Shown here one piece after another: positions 1-8,420 of a stretch of 64,000 nucleotides of DNA. The DNA comes from Phycisphaerae bacterium (GTDB taxonomy: Bacteria > Planctomycetota > Phycisphaerae > UBA1845): assembly GCA_022072505.1 (NCBI GenBank), contig JAJVHU010000025.1, forward strand, positions 1 through 64,000. Direction: 5' to 3'. The notes below the pieces were generated by a model, which made no database searches, had not been told where the DNA came from, and saw only the letters and a list, made by a program, of their open reading frames with translations. A program made the translations under genes and the position numbers. The stretch's first letter is position 1. Each line of letters begins with the position of its first letter.

Positions 1-165
1 GGGGTGCAGGCAAGGCAAAGAAGGGGGTTGACCGGCGGGGGGACAGGCGTTAGCCTGCGGGTCCGCCGACGGCACGCATCATCAGCGGGGGGGCCTTACG
101 CGTTCGCGCGTTTGCCGCTGCGATCTGCCGTCGGCCTTTTTCATGCGCGAAGCGGAACGGGGATT

Positions 166-184
166 ATCCGCAGAGGACGCAGAT
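166..184 (+). repeat. 19-bp direct repeat, left copy
   Basis: The sequence ATCCGCAGAGGACGCAGAT is repeated without mismatch at 2832-2850. The two copies lie on either side of the restriction-modification pair. The CGCAGAG-type sequence looks like a dispersed repeat. The first 221 bases of the window hold no convincing gene. Confidence 0.75.
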
Positions 185-221
185 GAGAACGCACAAGCGC
201 GGCGGGCGAGCTACGATGAGA

Positions 222-1055
222 TTAGACGGTCGTACCCGAGGAGCCTTGCAGCCTTGGACGTTCCATCCATTTCGGGTTCTTCGACGCGAGCATTCGCAAG
301 TCGCCACCGGTCGCGCGACTTCCGGGCTGAATCGTGCCGCGAACAATTGCGACTGAATGAAATGGCCCGGCGGTTTCAGAGCTGAAGCGTCTCCCAATAC
401 CGTCGATGCTCGCAAGAAGATACGCGTCATAAAGGAGCAGAATAGGGCAGTTGCTGGCGGTGATCCCGCGGTTCGCGAGCTTCTGAGACTTTTTACACAC
501 GCTCTCCCGGATGCGCGCAAGCGCTTCCTTGTCCGCTTCCTCAACCCACTCCGCCCTAATGCAAATGCCTTCAACGTCTCGGCCGTACGGCGAGTACTTC
601 GAGATCGTGACTTTCTCGTGATGGCGGCCGTTCCGTAGGACTCGCTCGCCAGGGGCGGCGCAGTCTCTCGTGTCGGAAATATAGGCGAGTGCTGAATTCA
701 GAAGTTCCTCTCGACGATCTTTCAAGTCGGCGTGCTCCCCGAATGTGATCACGTAGAAACCGCTGAGGCATTCCTTTCCCCTTGCCTGTTTCTCCACGCG
801 ATCTGCAAAGGCGCCAAAGGCATTGTCCCGCTGGATAGTCGACAGCTGCTTTCCCTTGACGGTCACCCCGCCAACCAGGCTGGTGACTTCCACAGGAAAG
901 CGCTCGCCCTCGATTGTGAACCAGTAATCCGGGGGATCTTGGTCCTCCGGCACTTTCTCAAGATGTATGGCTCCAAGGCCGTGGATCTCCGAGAGAAAAC
1001 GTTCAAAGCAATCGGCGCACAGCTTCTCCTCATCAATTCGAGTGTCGCTATTCAT
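222..1055 (-). CDS. Hypothetical protein, possible PD-(D/E)XK-type nuclease partner of the methyltransferase
   Basis: This 277-residue protein matches no family I can name. An ATG at 1055 is preferred over a TTG four codons upstream. Near the N-terminus, PDYW (around residues 41-44) is followed by an acidic PVEVT strand (around 54-58). This spacing recalls the core of PD-(D/E)XK nucleases, but the usual lysine is a threonine. Two Cys residues near the start (CADC) could bind metal. It lies 58 bp downstream of the methyltransferase-nuclease gene on the same strand, so co-transcription is likely. Its base composition looks less GC-rich than its neighbours, which fits an acquired gene. The nuclease role is inference only. 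Confidence 0.6.
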   Translation of the reverse strand: MNSDTRIDEEKLCADCFERFLSEIHGLGAIHLEKVPEDQDPPDYWFTIEGERFPVEVTSLVGGVTVKGKQLSTIQRDNAFGAFADRVEKQARGKECLSGFYVITFGEHADLKDRREELLNSALAYISDTRDCAAPGERVLRNGRHHEKVTISKYSPYGRDVEGICIRAEWVEEADKEALARIRESVCKKSQKLANRGITASNCPILLLYDAYLLASIDGIGRRFSSETAGPFHSVAIVRGTIQPGSRATGGDLRMLASKNPKWMERPRLQGSSGTTV

Positions 1056-1113
1056 CGCTCTTTGCAACTCCGAACTAATGTGGAATCATTAACCTTCGGA
1101 TTCACACAAGGCA

Positions 1114-2730
1114 CTACACCAGCTTCCTGGCGATCTCCTCTTCCAGAATCTCGCGGACGGTCAGGGGGACGATGACCTTGCAGCTCTTGCGGAAGAAAGC
1201 GTCGATTTCGCGCATCGCGTCGCTGCTGAAGTCGAAGGCCACGAAGAAGCCCTTGGTGCGGTCCTCGCGGGTCATGACCGCTTCGAACGCGTCGATGTCC
1301 GGGCGGCCCACTTTGTCTTTCTGCTTGACCTGAATCGGATACCACTGGTCCATGAAGTCCAGTTCGCCGGACGCCGCGCCGCGCTTCTTCGGGGCGGCGG
1401 AGACGGGGAAGATGCGCCCGTCGATGCCCATGTCGCCGACCTGCGCCTTGTTGGGAATGCCGCCGATGGCGATGATCGCCCAGTTTTCAAACTCGAACGG
1501 GGGGATTTCCTTCAGTTTCGCAATCGACCACGGCAGGTCGCGGACGATGAAAGCATCCGTCTTGTGCGCCTTCCACAGCGGCTCGGATTCCTTCATGCGG
1601 CAGACATCGCGAAGCCGCTTGGCCATCACGCGGCAGGCGGTGGGTGAGATGTCGATGCCGATCCACTGTCGGCCGAGATTCTGTGCTGCAACCAACGCAG
1701 TGCCGCAACCGCAGAATGCGTCGAGAACGATGTCGTTGGTGCTGGAGGATGCTTTGATAATGCGTTCGAGGAGTGCGAGGGGTTTCTGCGTGGGGTAGCC
1801 GAGCCGTTCGGCGGCGTTGGCGGAGATGGGAGGAACATCGGTCCACAGATCGGGGAGCGCAACACCTTCTAGTTCGTCGGCGAACCACTTGAGGCGAGGC
1901 ACCCCGTCACCGCCTCGCGGCCAGTAAATGAGGTTGGCGGCATCAAGCGAGTTGAGGCGTTCCTGCACGGAATCTCCAGCGAGGTTGTACCGATCCATGA
2001 CCTTGCCGGGAATCGCCCAGTGTCGACCAACGCGCGTGGGATCGACGCCGCGCCAGGGCATGCCGCTCTCGCCGCGACGGATGCCGGAGCCGGTGAGCGT
2101 GATGGCCTGAAACCGACGGCCCGTCAGCTCGTCGATCTGCCTGAAGTGTTTCTCGACGTATGCCGGATCGTGCGGCTGTCGGGGGGGGTTCCAGGTGTGC
2201 CCTTTTCCGCCGTGGTAGACAAAGAGGGTGTCATGCACCGGCGCGAATCGATCGGCGGAACCGTGAGCGTGGGTGCGCTTCCAGATGATCTCGTTGAGGA
2301 AGTTGTTCTCGCCGAACAATTGGTCGAGCATGACCTTGATGTAGTGCCCGGCGTGCCAGTCGCAGTGGTAGTAGAAGCTGCCGGTCTTCTTGAGCACGCG
2401 GGCGAGTTCCACGCAGCGAGGGCGCATGTAGTCGATGTAGGCGGCGGTGCTGGCGTGGCGGTCCTCGAAGGCCCGTTTCTCCTTCGTCTCGCCCCAGAAG
2501 ACTTCGTAGTTGCGGTTGCTGTTGAAGGGCGGGTCGATGGTGATCAGGTCCACGCAGGCGTCGGGCAGCCTGCGAAGCTGATCGAGGCAATCGCCGCAGT
2601 AGATGATCCGCGTGTCGAGCAGCGCGGAGGGCCGGGCGGCGGGCGCGGGCGGAGGCGACGGACGGCTCGTCTTTCCGCCGGGGCGGCTCGGCGCGCGACG
2701 CTTCGCGGGGGTGTCAGGTTTCTTCGCCAT
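1114..2730 (-). CDS. Site-specific DNA methyltransferase fused to Mrr-like restriction endonuclease domain
   Basis: This 538-residue protein starts with a Pro/Arg/Lys-rich linker (about 1-36). The methylase follows: catalytic motif IV DPPF at 66-69 precedes the SAM-binding motif I DAFCGCGT at 337-344. That order marks the beta class of amino-methyltransferases (N6-adenine or N4-cytosine). From about residue 415 a second domain carries GDMGIDG (432-438) and QVKQK (467-471), the D...QxK signature of Mrr/PD-(D/E)XK restriction nucleases. One polypeptide could therefore both modify and cut DNA. Alternatively the C-terminal domain may only support target recognition. The downstream gene may be a partner. 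Confidence 0.88.
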   Translation of the reverse strand: MAKKPDTPAKRRAPSRPGGKTSRPSPPPAPAARPSALLDTRIIYCGDCLDQLRRLPDACVDLITIDPPFNSNRNYEVFWGETKEKRAFEDRHASTAAYIDYMRPRCVELARVLKKTGSFYYHCDWHAGHYIKVMLDQLFGENNFLNEIIWKRTHAHGSADRFAPVHDTLFVYHGGKGHTWNPPRQPHDPAYVEKHFRQIDELTGRRFQAITLTGSGIRRGESGMPWRGVDPTRVGRHWAIPGKVMDRYNLAGDSVQERLNSLDAANLIYWPRGGDGVPRLKWFADELEGVALPDLWTDVPPISANAAERLGYPTQKPLALLERIIKASSSTNDIVLDAFCGCGTALVAAQNLGRQWIGIDISPTACRVMAKRLRDVCRMKESEPLWKAHKTDAFIVRDLPWSIAKLKEIPPFEFENWAIIAIGGIPNKAQVGDMGIDGRIFPVSAAPKKRGAASGELDFMDQWYPIQVKQKDKVGRPDIDAFEAVMTREDRTKGFFVAFDFSSDAMREIDAFFRKSCKVIVPLTVREILEEEIARKLV

Positions 2731-3047
2731 GACGTGCGGAGGTTACCGCCGCGCGGCGCGGGGATCAAGCCGTGTTCGGCGGATGTTGGAGAGCGTCGGC
2801 GCGCCGTTGGCCGGCGGGCGACAAGGAGGGGATCCGCAGAGGACGCAGATTCACGCCGAGGCGCGGCGAGCCGCCGATTCCTTTCTCTGCGTCTTCTGCG
2901 TTCTCTGCGGATCCTCTTTCTCTCCTGGTGGGTGCGGGGGGCGGCGCTTGAACGGCGCGCGGGCGCGGCGCGCGCGGGGCGTGTTATGCGGGAGCGGGCG
3001 TCGAGGGCGGGAATTCGGGGGTCGTCGTTCTCGATTCCGCGTCGCGT
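2731..3047. other. Gene-free spacer between R-M gene and tandem array
   Basis: No convincing gene is visible. The stretch holds the upstream region of the methyltransferase gene and a CGCAGAG-type inverted repeat (2830-2914). Reading frames through it are strings of Arg and Ala with no domain. Confidence 0.6.
2830..2914. repeat. Inverted repeat of CGCAGAG-type sequence
   Basis: The left arm GGATCCGCAGAGGACGCAGA (2830-2849) is matched by its reverse complement at 2895-2914 with one mismatch in 20. The arms are 45 bp apart. The left arm overlaps the right copy of the 19-bp direct repeat (2832-2850). The CTGCGTTCTCTGCGG wording is typical of a dispersed repeat rather than of a gene. Confidence 0.75.
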
Positions 3048-3187
3048 CACGAGGCGAGCGTGCGGGCCACGAGGCGAGCGTTCGCGCCACGAGGCGAGCG
3101 TGCGGGCCACGAGGCGAGCGTTCGCGCCACGAGGCGAGCGTTCGCGCCACGAGGCGAGCGTTCGCGCCACGAGGCGAGCGTTCGCGC
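3048..3187 (+). repeat. Seven-unit 20-bp tandem repeat
   Basis: Seven units of 20 bp follow one another without a gap. Each begins CACGAGGCGAGCG. The 7-base ending alternates between TGCGGGC and TTCGCGC in units 1-4 and is TTCGCGC in units 5-7. There is no spacer variation, so this is a simple tandem array and not a CRISPR. The array ends at the dispersed GGGCTGAAGCCC repeat. Confidence 0.95.
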
Positions 3188-3208
3188 GGGCTGAAGCCCG
3201 CGGCTCGG
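3182..3208 (+). repeat. GGGCTGAAGCC-type dispersed repeat, left of phage cassette
   Basis: This 27-bp sequence contains GCGGGCTGAAGCCCGCGG and ends CTCGG. It is matched at 10173-10200 with a one-base insertion, in the same orientation. A related inverted copy lies at 51095-51128. Together the first two copies bracket the Mu-like gene block. Confidence 0.75.
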
Positions 3209-3320
3209 GGCGCTCCACTTACGTGGATCACGATTCAGGTCGGTGGGGTCTGGCGGGCGCGGCGTGTGAGGCGGGCGCGGCGTGTGAGGCAGACGAGAGG
3301 GGCGGCGGACGGAGAGGCGC

Positions 3321-4700
3321 ATGAGCGTTCTTCAAGACGTGATGACGGCGGCGCGGGGCGCGGTGCGACGGGCGTTGGCGCTGCGGGATTCGGGCGGGGA
3401 GCGGTCTGGTGCGGGGCGTGTGGCGCTGCGGGATTCGGACGGGGAGCGGCCTGCGGCGGGGCGGGTGATTCTGCCTCGGCGCGAGGACTCGGTGCGGGAT
3501 TATCCGTCGGTGGGACTGACGCCGTCGAAGCTGGCGGGGATTCTGCGGGAGGCGGACGAGGGGTCGCTGGAGTCGGCGATGCACCTCTTCGAGCAGATGG
3601 AGGAGAAGGACGCGCACCTTTACTCGGTGGCGAACACGCGGCGTCTGGCGCTGACGGGGCTGGAGTGGACGATCGTCGCGGACGTGGGGCGAGGATCGCG
3701 CGGCCGGTCAACCGGGGACGCGAGGCTTGCGGCGGAGGCGGCGGCGCATTGCCGGGAAGCGCTGGCGCGGGTCGAGGGCTTCGACGACGCTTTGCAGCAT
3801 CTTTCGCTGGCGACGGGGCGGAACCTCGCGATCTGCGAGTTGGTGTGGGAGGCCGGCGCGGAGGGGCTGCGGCTGGCGGACGTGGCGCCGGTGGATTTCA
3901 CGCGGATCGTGTTCGACGCGTTCGACGTCCCGCGGATTCTGACGGAGGAGGCGCCGCGGGAGGGGATCGAGGCGGCGCGCGGGAAGTTCGTGGTTCACAC
4001 GCCGCAGAACAAGTCGGGTCATCCGCAGCGCGGGGGGCTGCTGCGGGTGTCGGCGCTGGTGTACCTGGCGAAGCAACTGGCGCTGAAGGACTGGATGGTG
4101 TTCGCGGAGATTTTCGGGATGCCGGTGCGGATCGCGCGGTATGACCCGAGCGCGACGGCGGAGGAGAAGCGCGAGCTGCTGCACATGCTGGAGGCGCTGG
4201 CGAGCCACGCGGCGGGGATCTTCAGCCGGGGGGTGGAGCTGGAGGTGATCGAGGCGAACCGCGGGACGATCGGTCCGCCGTTCGAGCGGCTGATCGACTT
4301 CCTGAATCGGGAGATGAGCAAGGCGTGGCTGGGTCAGACGCTGACGACGGAGACGACGGGCGCGGCGGGGACGCTGGCGGCGTCGGCGGTGCATGACCAG
4401 GTGCGGCAGGATCTTCGTGCGGACGACATCCGCAAGGAGGCGCAGACGATCCGGCGCGACGTGCTGGGTCCGCTGACGCGGTTCCGGTTCGGCGATGCGG
4501 CGCCGGTCCCGCATTTCGTGCGCCGGCCCGGGCGGCCACGGGACATTTCCGAACTGACGAACGTGCTGGACGTGGCGATCAACCGGCTGGGGGTGCGCGC
4601 GCCGCGGGCGTGGGTGCATGAGACGCTGGGGATTCCGGAATCGCAGGAGAAGGAGGCGGTGCTGGAGCGGGTCGCCAGCCGTGGGGGCGATCCGATCTGA
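3321..4700 (+). CDS. Mu-like portal protein (gp29-like, DUF935)
   Basis: At 459 residues this is close to the usual length of the Mu gp29/DUF935 portal family. The portal forms the dodecameric ring through which DNA enters and leaves the phage head. Family-like stretches include GLTPSKLAGILREADEG (about 68-84), the LSLATGRNLAICELVW region (about 164-179), and KDWMVFAEIFGMPVRIARYD (about 256-275). A weakly conserved Arg/Gly-rich N-terminus of about 60 residues precedes them. This is the first gene of the cassette. No terminase gene precedes it, as one would expect in Mu, because the upstream neighbour is the R-M system. The frame is intact. Confidence 0.9.
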   Translation: MSVLQDVMTAARGAVRRALALRDSGGERSGAGRVALRDSDGERPAAGRVILPRREDSVRDYPSVGLTPSKLAGILREADEGSLESAMHLFEQMEEKDAHLYSVANTRRLALTGLEWTIVADVGRGSRGRSTGDARLAAEAAAHCREALARVEGFDDALQHLSLATGRNLAICELVWEAGAEGLRLADVAPVDFTRIVFDAFDVPRILTEEAPREGIEAARGKFVVHTPQNKSGHPQRGGLLRVSALVYLAKQLALKDWMVFAEIFGMPVRIARYDPSATAEEKRELLHMLEALASHAAGIFSRGVELEVIEANRGTIGPPFERLIDFLNREMSKAWLGQTLTTETTGAAGTLAASAVHDQVRQDLRADDIRKEAQTIRRDVLGPLTRFRFGDAAPVPHFVRRPGRPRDISELTNVLDVAINRLGVRAPRAWVHETLGIPESQEKEAVLERVASRGGDPI

Positions 4701-4778
4701 AAGTGATGGATCGGTGCGGGAAATCCGCACCCCGGCAGGCGAGGCGAATAAGGATTGATTCAGGGTTGGGGATCGGGG

Positions 4779-4816
4779 GAAGAACGCTTCCTTACGGGCG
4801 CGGCTCGGTTGTTTTG
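4779..4816 (+). repeat. Palindromic dispersed element, partial copy A
   Basis: The core AAGAACGCTTCCT lies at 4780-4792 and is followed by the conserved GGGCGCGGCTCGGTT. No left GACGCTGTTTC end is visible. The element falls between the portal and protease genes. Any frame read through it gives a false N-terminal extension (RTLPYGRGS) of the protease. Confidence 0.8.
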
Positions 4817-4882
4817 TGCTCGGGTCGATTGTGGGCGCGGGTCGATTCTGAAGCGGCGTGGTCGGGAAAGGAGAAGGCAGAC

Positions 4883-5785
4883 GTGGTGCAAGTCAGGGAG
4901 ACGGATCGTCGGGTGTTGACGTCGGCGGCGCTGGAGGGGGCGTTGCCGGAGGAGGTCCTGCTGGCGCCGTGGGGGACGGTGCGGAGCACGAAGGGGGATT
5001 TCGTGGTGGATGCGGAAGGCGTGCGCGAGGCGATCGAGGTTTTCGCGGCGCACGGGACGGACGTGCCGATCGACTACGAGCATCAGACGCTGGGCGGGGA
5101 GTACGCGTCGCCGACGGGACAGGCGCCGGCGGCGGGGTGGATCAAGCGGCTGATCGCGCGGTCGGGCGAGGGGCTTTTCGCGGCGATCGAGTGGACGGAG
5201 GCGGCAAAGGCACAGCTTGCGTCGAAGGCCTACCGGTATCTGTCGCCGGTGGCGCTGGTGCGCAAGCGGGACCGGCGGCTGGTCGGGATTCACTCGGCGG
5301 CGCTGACGAACAAGCCGGCGATCGTGGGGATGTCGCCGGTGGTGAACTCGGAGGGGTTGGAGGGGGAAGACGGTCTGTCGCCGCTGGCGCTTCTGCGGCG
5401 CGACGTGGGCCTGGGAGAAGAGGCGGACGTCGCGGAGGTGCTGGCGGCGGCGGGCCGGCGGATCAGCGAACTGGAGGAGGACGCGCGGCGGCGGCGCGTC
5501 GAGGCGCGGATCGGCGAGGCGATGCGCGAGGGGAAGCTGGTCGAGGCGCAGCGGCAGTGGGCGGAGGAACTGATGCTTCGCGACGAGGGTTTGTTCGACC
5601 GGTACCTGCGAGCGACGCCGATCGTGGTGGCGTCGGGGCGGACGACGCCGCCCGGCGCCTCGGATACGGCGCGCGGTTCGGAGTCTCGCGCGCACCGGGC
5701 GCGGATCGAGTACCGGGGCAGTGCGCTGCTTCAGAAGCTGACGGATGAGGAGGCGTACGTGGCGGAGGCGGTGCGCGGCGGGTGA
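4883..5785 (+). CDS. Mu-like head maturation protease / scaffold (gpI-like)
   Basis: The protein (300 residues from a GTG at 4883) matches Mu-type I proteases, which process the head and whose C-terminal part can act as scaffold. Recognisable stretches are PIDYEHQTL, GWIKRL, YRYLSPV and SAALTNKPAI in the first 170 residues. An Ala/Arg-rich helical second half fits scaffold function. A long open frame runs upstream to 4703, but it crosses a dispersed repeat. The GTG at 4883 has GGAGAAGG just upstream and is the likelier start. The gene follows the portal gene, as is usual in Mu-type head modules. Confidence 0.85.
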   Translation: MVQVRETDRRVLTSAALEGALPEEVLLAPWGTVRSTKGDFVVDAEGVREAIEVFAAHGTDVPIDYEHQTLGGEYASPTGQAPAAGWIKRLIARSGEGLFAAIEWTEAAKAQLASKAYRYLSPVALVRKRDRRLVGIHSAALTNKPAIVGMSPVVNSEGLEGEDGLSPLALLRRDVGLGEEADVAEVLAAAGRRISELEEDARRRRVEARIGEAMREGKLVEAQRQWAEELMLRDEGLFDRYLRATPIVVASGRTTPPGASDTARGSESRAHRARIEYRGSALLQKLTDEEAYVAEAVRGG

Positions 5786-5853
5786 GCGCGGCGCGATGAA
5801 TGCATCAAGCGCGGCGTGATGAAGGGTGAGAGGCGGAAAGGGGGAATGAGGCG

Positions 5854-6618
5854 ATGGCGCTGACGGCAAATCGGAACGTGGATCATTATCTGGATCAGGA
5901 GCTGCGGAGCCTGGCGGTGGCGGCTTCCGCGCACGTGTACAAGGGGTCGTTCGTCGGGTTGAACGCTTCGGGATACGCGAGGCCGCTGACGGCGGGCGAC
6001 GCTTTCGCGGGTCTTGCGTACGAGGAGAGCGACAACAGCGCGGGGAGCAACGGCGCGAAGTCGGTGCGCGTGTACACGCTCGGGGATTTCGCGCACGCGC
6101 TGTCGGGGGCGACGGCGGCGCACGTGGGGCGGCCGGTGTTCGCGTCGGCGGACGACACGCTGACGTTCACGTCGGACGGGAACACCTACGTCGGCGTGGT
6201 GAGCGACGTGCCGGCGTCGGGGGAGATCATCCTGCGGCTGGACGTGGGACGACGGCAGGTGAAGACGATCGTTCACGCGGTGGAGGATCTTTCGGCGGGA
6301 TCGGACCTCGCGGCGCGGGCGATGCATGCGTTCGGGAAGGAGGCGTGGATCGTCGGGGCGCGGGTGGTGAACCAGGCGACGGCGGCGGCGGGGATCGACG
6401 ACTCGAACACGTGCGTCGTGGCGGTGCAGAAGGGCGGACAGACGGTGGCGAGCAAGACGTTCAACACGGGCGCGCCGTTTCCGGACGCGAACACGGCGTC
6501 GTCGCTGGGAACGATCAGCAACGCGGACGCGGACGGCGGGGACGTGCTGACGGTTTCGGTGACCAACGGGACGACGGCGAATCCGGGTCCGTTCCTGGTC
6601 GAGGTGGACTACGTCTGA
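5854..6618 (+). CDS. Probable phage head decoration / structural protein (DUF2190-like N-terminus)
   Basis: This 254-residue protein starts at an ATG after GAATGAGGCG. Residues 1 to about 130 are beta-rich, with GDAFAGLAYEE and VRVYTLGDFAHAL. They resemble DUF2190-type decoration proteins, which stabilise capsids. The second half (from about VEDLSAGSDLAARAM) looks like a separate beta-sandwich: Gly, Thr and Asp rich and ending FLVEVDYV. Its place between protease and major capsid genes fits a decoration or scaffold-associated role. The exact family is uncertain. Confidence 0.65.
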   Translation: MALTANRNVDHYLDQELRSLAVAASAHVYKGSFVGLNASGYARPLTAGDAFAGLAYEESDNSAGSNGAKSVRVYTLGDFAHALSGATAAHVGRPVFASADDTLTFTSDGNTYVGVVSDVPASGEIILRLDVGRRQVKTIVHAVEDLSAGSDLAARAMHAFGKEAWIVGARVVNQATAAAGIDDSNTCVVAVQKGGQTVASKTFNTGAPFPDANTASSLGTISNADADGGDVLTVSVTNGTTANPGPFLVEVDYV

Positions 6619-6727
6619 AGCGTTGAACATCGGGGTGTCGGTTGCGCGGCGCGGCGACGCGCGGCGGGAGTCGAAACGGCGGATTCATGCGCCGCGGTAA
6701 TTGTGGGCGGAGGGGGAGGAGTCAACG

Positions 6728-7648
6728 ATGTCGATCATCAATACGGGCTTGCTGACCAAGGGGTTGCGGAGTGAGTTTCTGAACCGGCTGGGGTCGGTGC
6801 AGACGTATTTTCAGGACTGGGCGACGCGGATCGCGAGCACCGCGGACCGCGAGACGTACCGGTGGCTCGGGACGGTTCCGCAGATGCGGGAGTGGGGGGA
6901 CGGACGGCTGGCGCGGGGGATGCGGACGGAATCGTACTCGGTGGAGAACCTGAAGTACGAGGCGACGCTGGAGGTGGACCGCGACGAGATCGCGGACGAC
7001 CAGACGGGGCAGATCCGGATCCGGATCGCGGAGCTGGCGGAGCGCGCGGCGACGCACAAGGACTACCTGATCGCGCAACTGCTGATCAACGGCGAGACGT
7101 CGGGGTTCGACAGTTACGACGGGGTGAGCTTCTTCAACGACGCGCACGTGTCGGGAGATTCGGGCTCTCAGGACAACAAGCTGACGGCGACGGCGGCGAA
7201 CAAGGACGACCCGACGGTGGAGGAGTTCAAGGCGGCGCTGAAGGCGGCGATCGGGGCGATGCTGGGGCTGAAGGACGACCGCGGGCAGCCGATGTCGATG
7301 AGCGCGACGGGGCTGGCGTGCATCGTGCCGACGTCGATGTACTTCACGGCGCTGGAGGCGGTGAACGCGACGGTGGTTCAGCAAACGACGAACGTGCTTC
7401 AGGGAGCGGCGCGGGTGGTGGCGTTCCCGTGGCTGACGGACCTGAGCAAGTGGTACCTGATCAAGACGGACGGCGTGATCCGTCCGTTCATTTTCCAGGA
7501 CCGGGAGCCGATCGAGTTCACGGCGCTGACGGAGGCGAGCGACGAGGGCTTCCGGCGGGAGAAGTTCCTCTTCGGGGTGCGGGCGCGCTACCGCGTCGCT
7601 TACGGGTACTGGCAGTACGCGATGCGTTCGGACTTCGTCGAGAGCTGA
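6728..7648 (+). CDS. Mu-like major capsid protein (gpT-like)
   Basis: The protein has 306 residues from the ATG at 6728, which has GGAGGGGGAGGAG just upstream. A longer frame from 6701 lacks a ribosome binding site. The N-terminus MSIINTGLLTKGLRSEF and the following YFQDWATRI are like Mu gpT, the major head subunit. Other matching stretches are KYEATLEVDRDEIADD, GFDSYDGVSFFNDAH and the C-terminal FLFGVRARYRVAYGYWQYA. The frame is intact and near the family length, so the protein may still be able to form shells. Confidence 0.9.
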   Translation: MSIINTGLLTKGLRSEFLNRLGSVQTYFQDWATRIASTADRETYRWLGTVPQMREWGDGRLARGMRTESYSVENLKYEATLEVDRDEIADDQTGQIRIRIAELAERAATHKDYLIAQLLINGETSGFDSYDGVSFFNDAHVSGDSGSQDNKLTATAANKDDPTVEEFKAALKAAIGAMLGLKDDRGQPMSMSATGLACIVPTSMYFTALEAVNATVVQQTTNVLQGAARVVAFPWLTDLSKWYLIKTDGVIRPFIFQDREPIEFTALTEASDEGFRREKFLFGVRARYRVAYGYWQYAMRSDFVES

Positions 7649-7938
7649 TGCGCGGCGGAGGAGACTCCCCGCGGAGGCGCGGAGGGCGCGGAGGAAAGCC
7701 GGGGGCGCCGCGAACGTGGTCTTGCGGGTCTTGCAAAAGCACGTTCGCCGGCGCAAGCGTCCTCTGCGCCTTTCCGTCGCACGATGTTTCAAGGCTTTCC
7801 CGGAGGCCTGGAAGCCCGCTTTCTTACCCTTGACCTCGCTGCGCGACGTAAAGGGCGGACGGGCGCGGCTTGGTTCCGCACAGACGTTCAAGTCCTTCGT
7901 GAATTCAGGGGGCGGATGATTTCGGAGGGTCAGCCAAC
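7649..7938. other. Gene-free gap inside the phage cassette
   Basis: No gene is visible in these 290 bases. The first part holds CGCGGAGG-type direct repeats (about 7660-7695). Loose spacing of this kind is unusual inside phage head modules, which tend to be tightly packed. It suggests insertion or decay between intact genes. Confidence 0.5.
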
Positions 7939-8382
7939 ATGGCGTACATCACGAATGCGGACATCGAGGCGCGGCTGGGCGCTGCGGTGTACGTTCAACT
8001 GACGGACGACGACGGCGACGGCGAGGCGGATGCGGCGGTGGTGGACGAGATCCGCCTGGCCGCGGAGGGCGAGGTGAACAGCTACCTCGCGCAGCGGTAT
8101 GCGGCGCCGATCGACGTGGTCGCGTTTCCGGAGCTTTCGGCGTTGCTGAAGTCGGTGACGCTGGACGTGGCGGAGTTCCGCTGTCGGGTCCGTCGTCCGC
8201 CGGTCGCGGAGGACGCGCGGCGTCTTTATGACTCGGCGCGGGCGTGGCTTGCGGATGTCGCGGCAGGGGCGGTGCAGCTTCCCTCGGTTTCGGCGGTGGC
8301 GGCGGCGACCCACCGTGGCGTCGCCGCGGCGACGACGGGACGGGCGCGCCTGTTGACGGACGGCGAACTGGATGCGGTTTGA
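7939..8382 (+). CDS. Mu gp36-like protein (DUF1320)
   Basis: This 147-residue protein has the DUF1320 layout: MAYITNADIEARLG at the start, then LAAEGEVNSYLAQRYAAP (about 43-60), and a helical DVAEFRCRVRRPP region. Family members sit next to the capsid gene in Mu-like phages and are taken to be head-completion or connector proteins. An Ala-rich C-terminal tail follows. It is the first gene after the capsid gene, as in Mu. Confidence 0.85.
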   Translation: MAYITNADIEARLGAAVYVQLTDDDGDGEADAAVVDEIRLAAEGEVNSYLAQRYAAPIDVVAFPELSALLKSVTLDVAEFRCRVRRPPVAEDARRLYDSARAWLADVAAGAVQLPSVSAVAAATHRGVAAATTGRARLLTDGELDAV

Positions 8383-8420
8383 AGCGTCCGGGGCCTTGAG
8401 CTTTCGGAGAGGAGATCGAC

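Noticed and set aside
3048-3187. Possible CRISPR array
   Set aside because: The 20-bp units follow one another without unique spacers, so it is a plain tandem repeat.
2603-4144. Long plus-strand frame of Arg/Gly/Ala-rich protein at the R-M border
   Set aside because: It runs over the tandem array, the repeats and the portal gene in a different frame and shows no domain.
4703-4882. N-terminal extension of the protease gene containing RTLPYGRGS
   Set aside because: It is read through a dispersed palindromic element and lacks a ribosome binding site. The GTG at 4883 has a good one.
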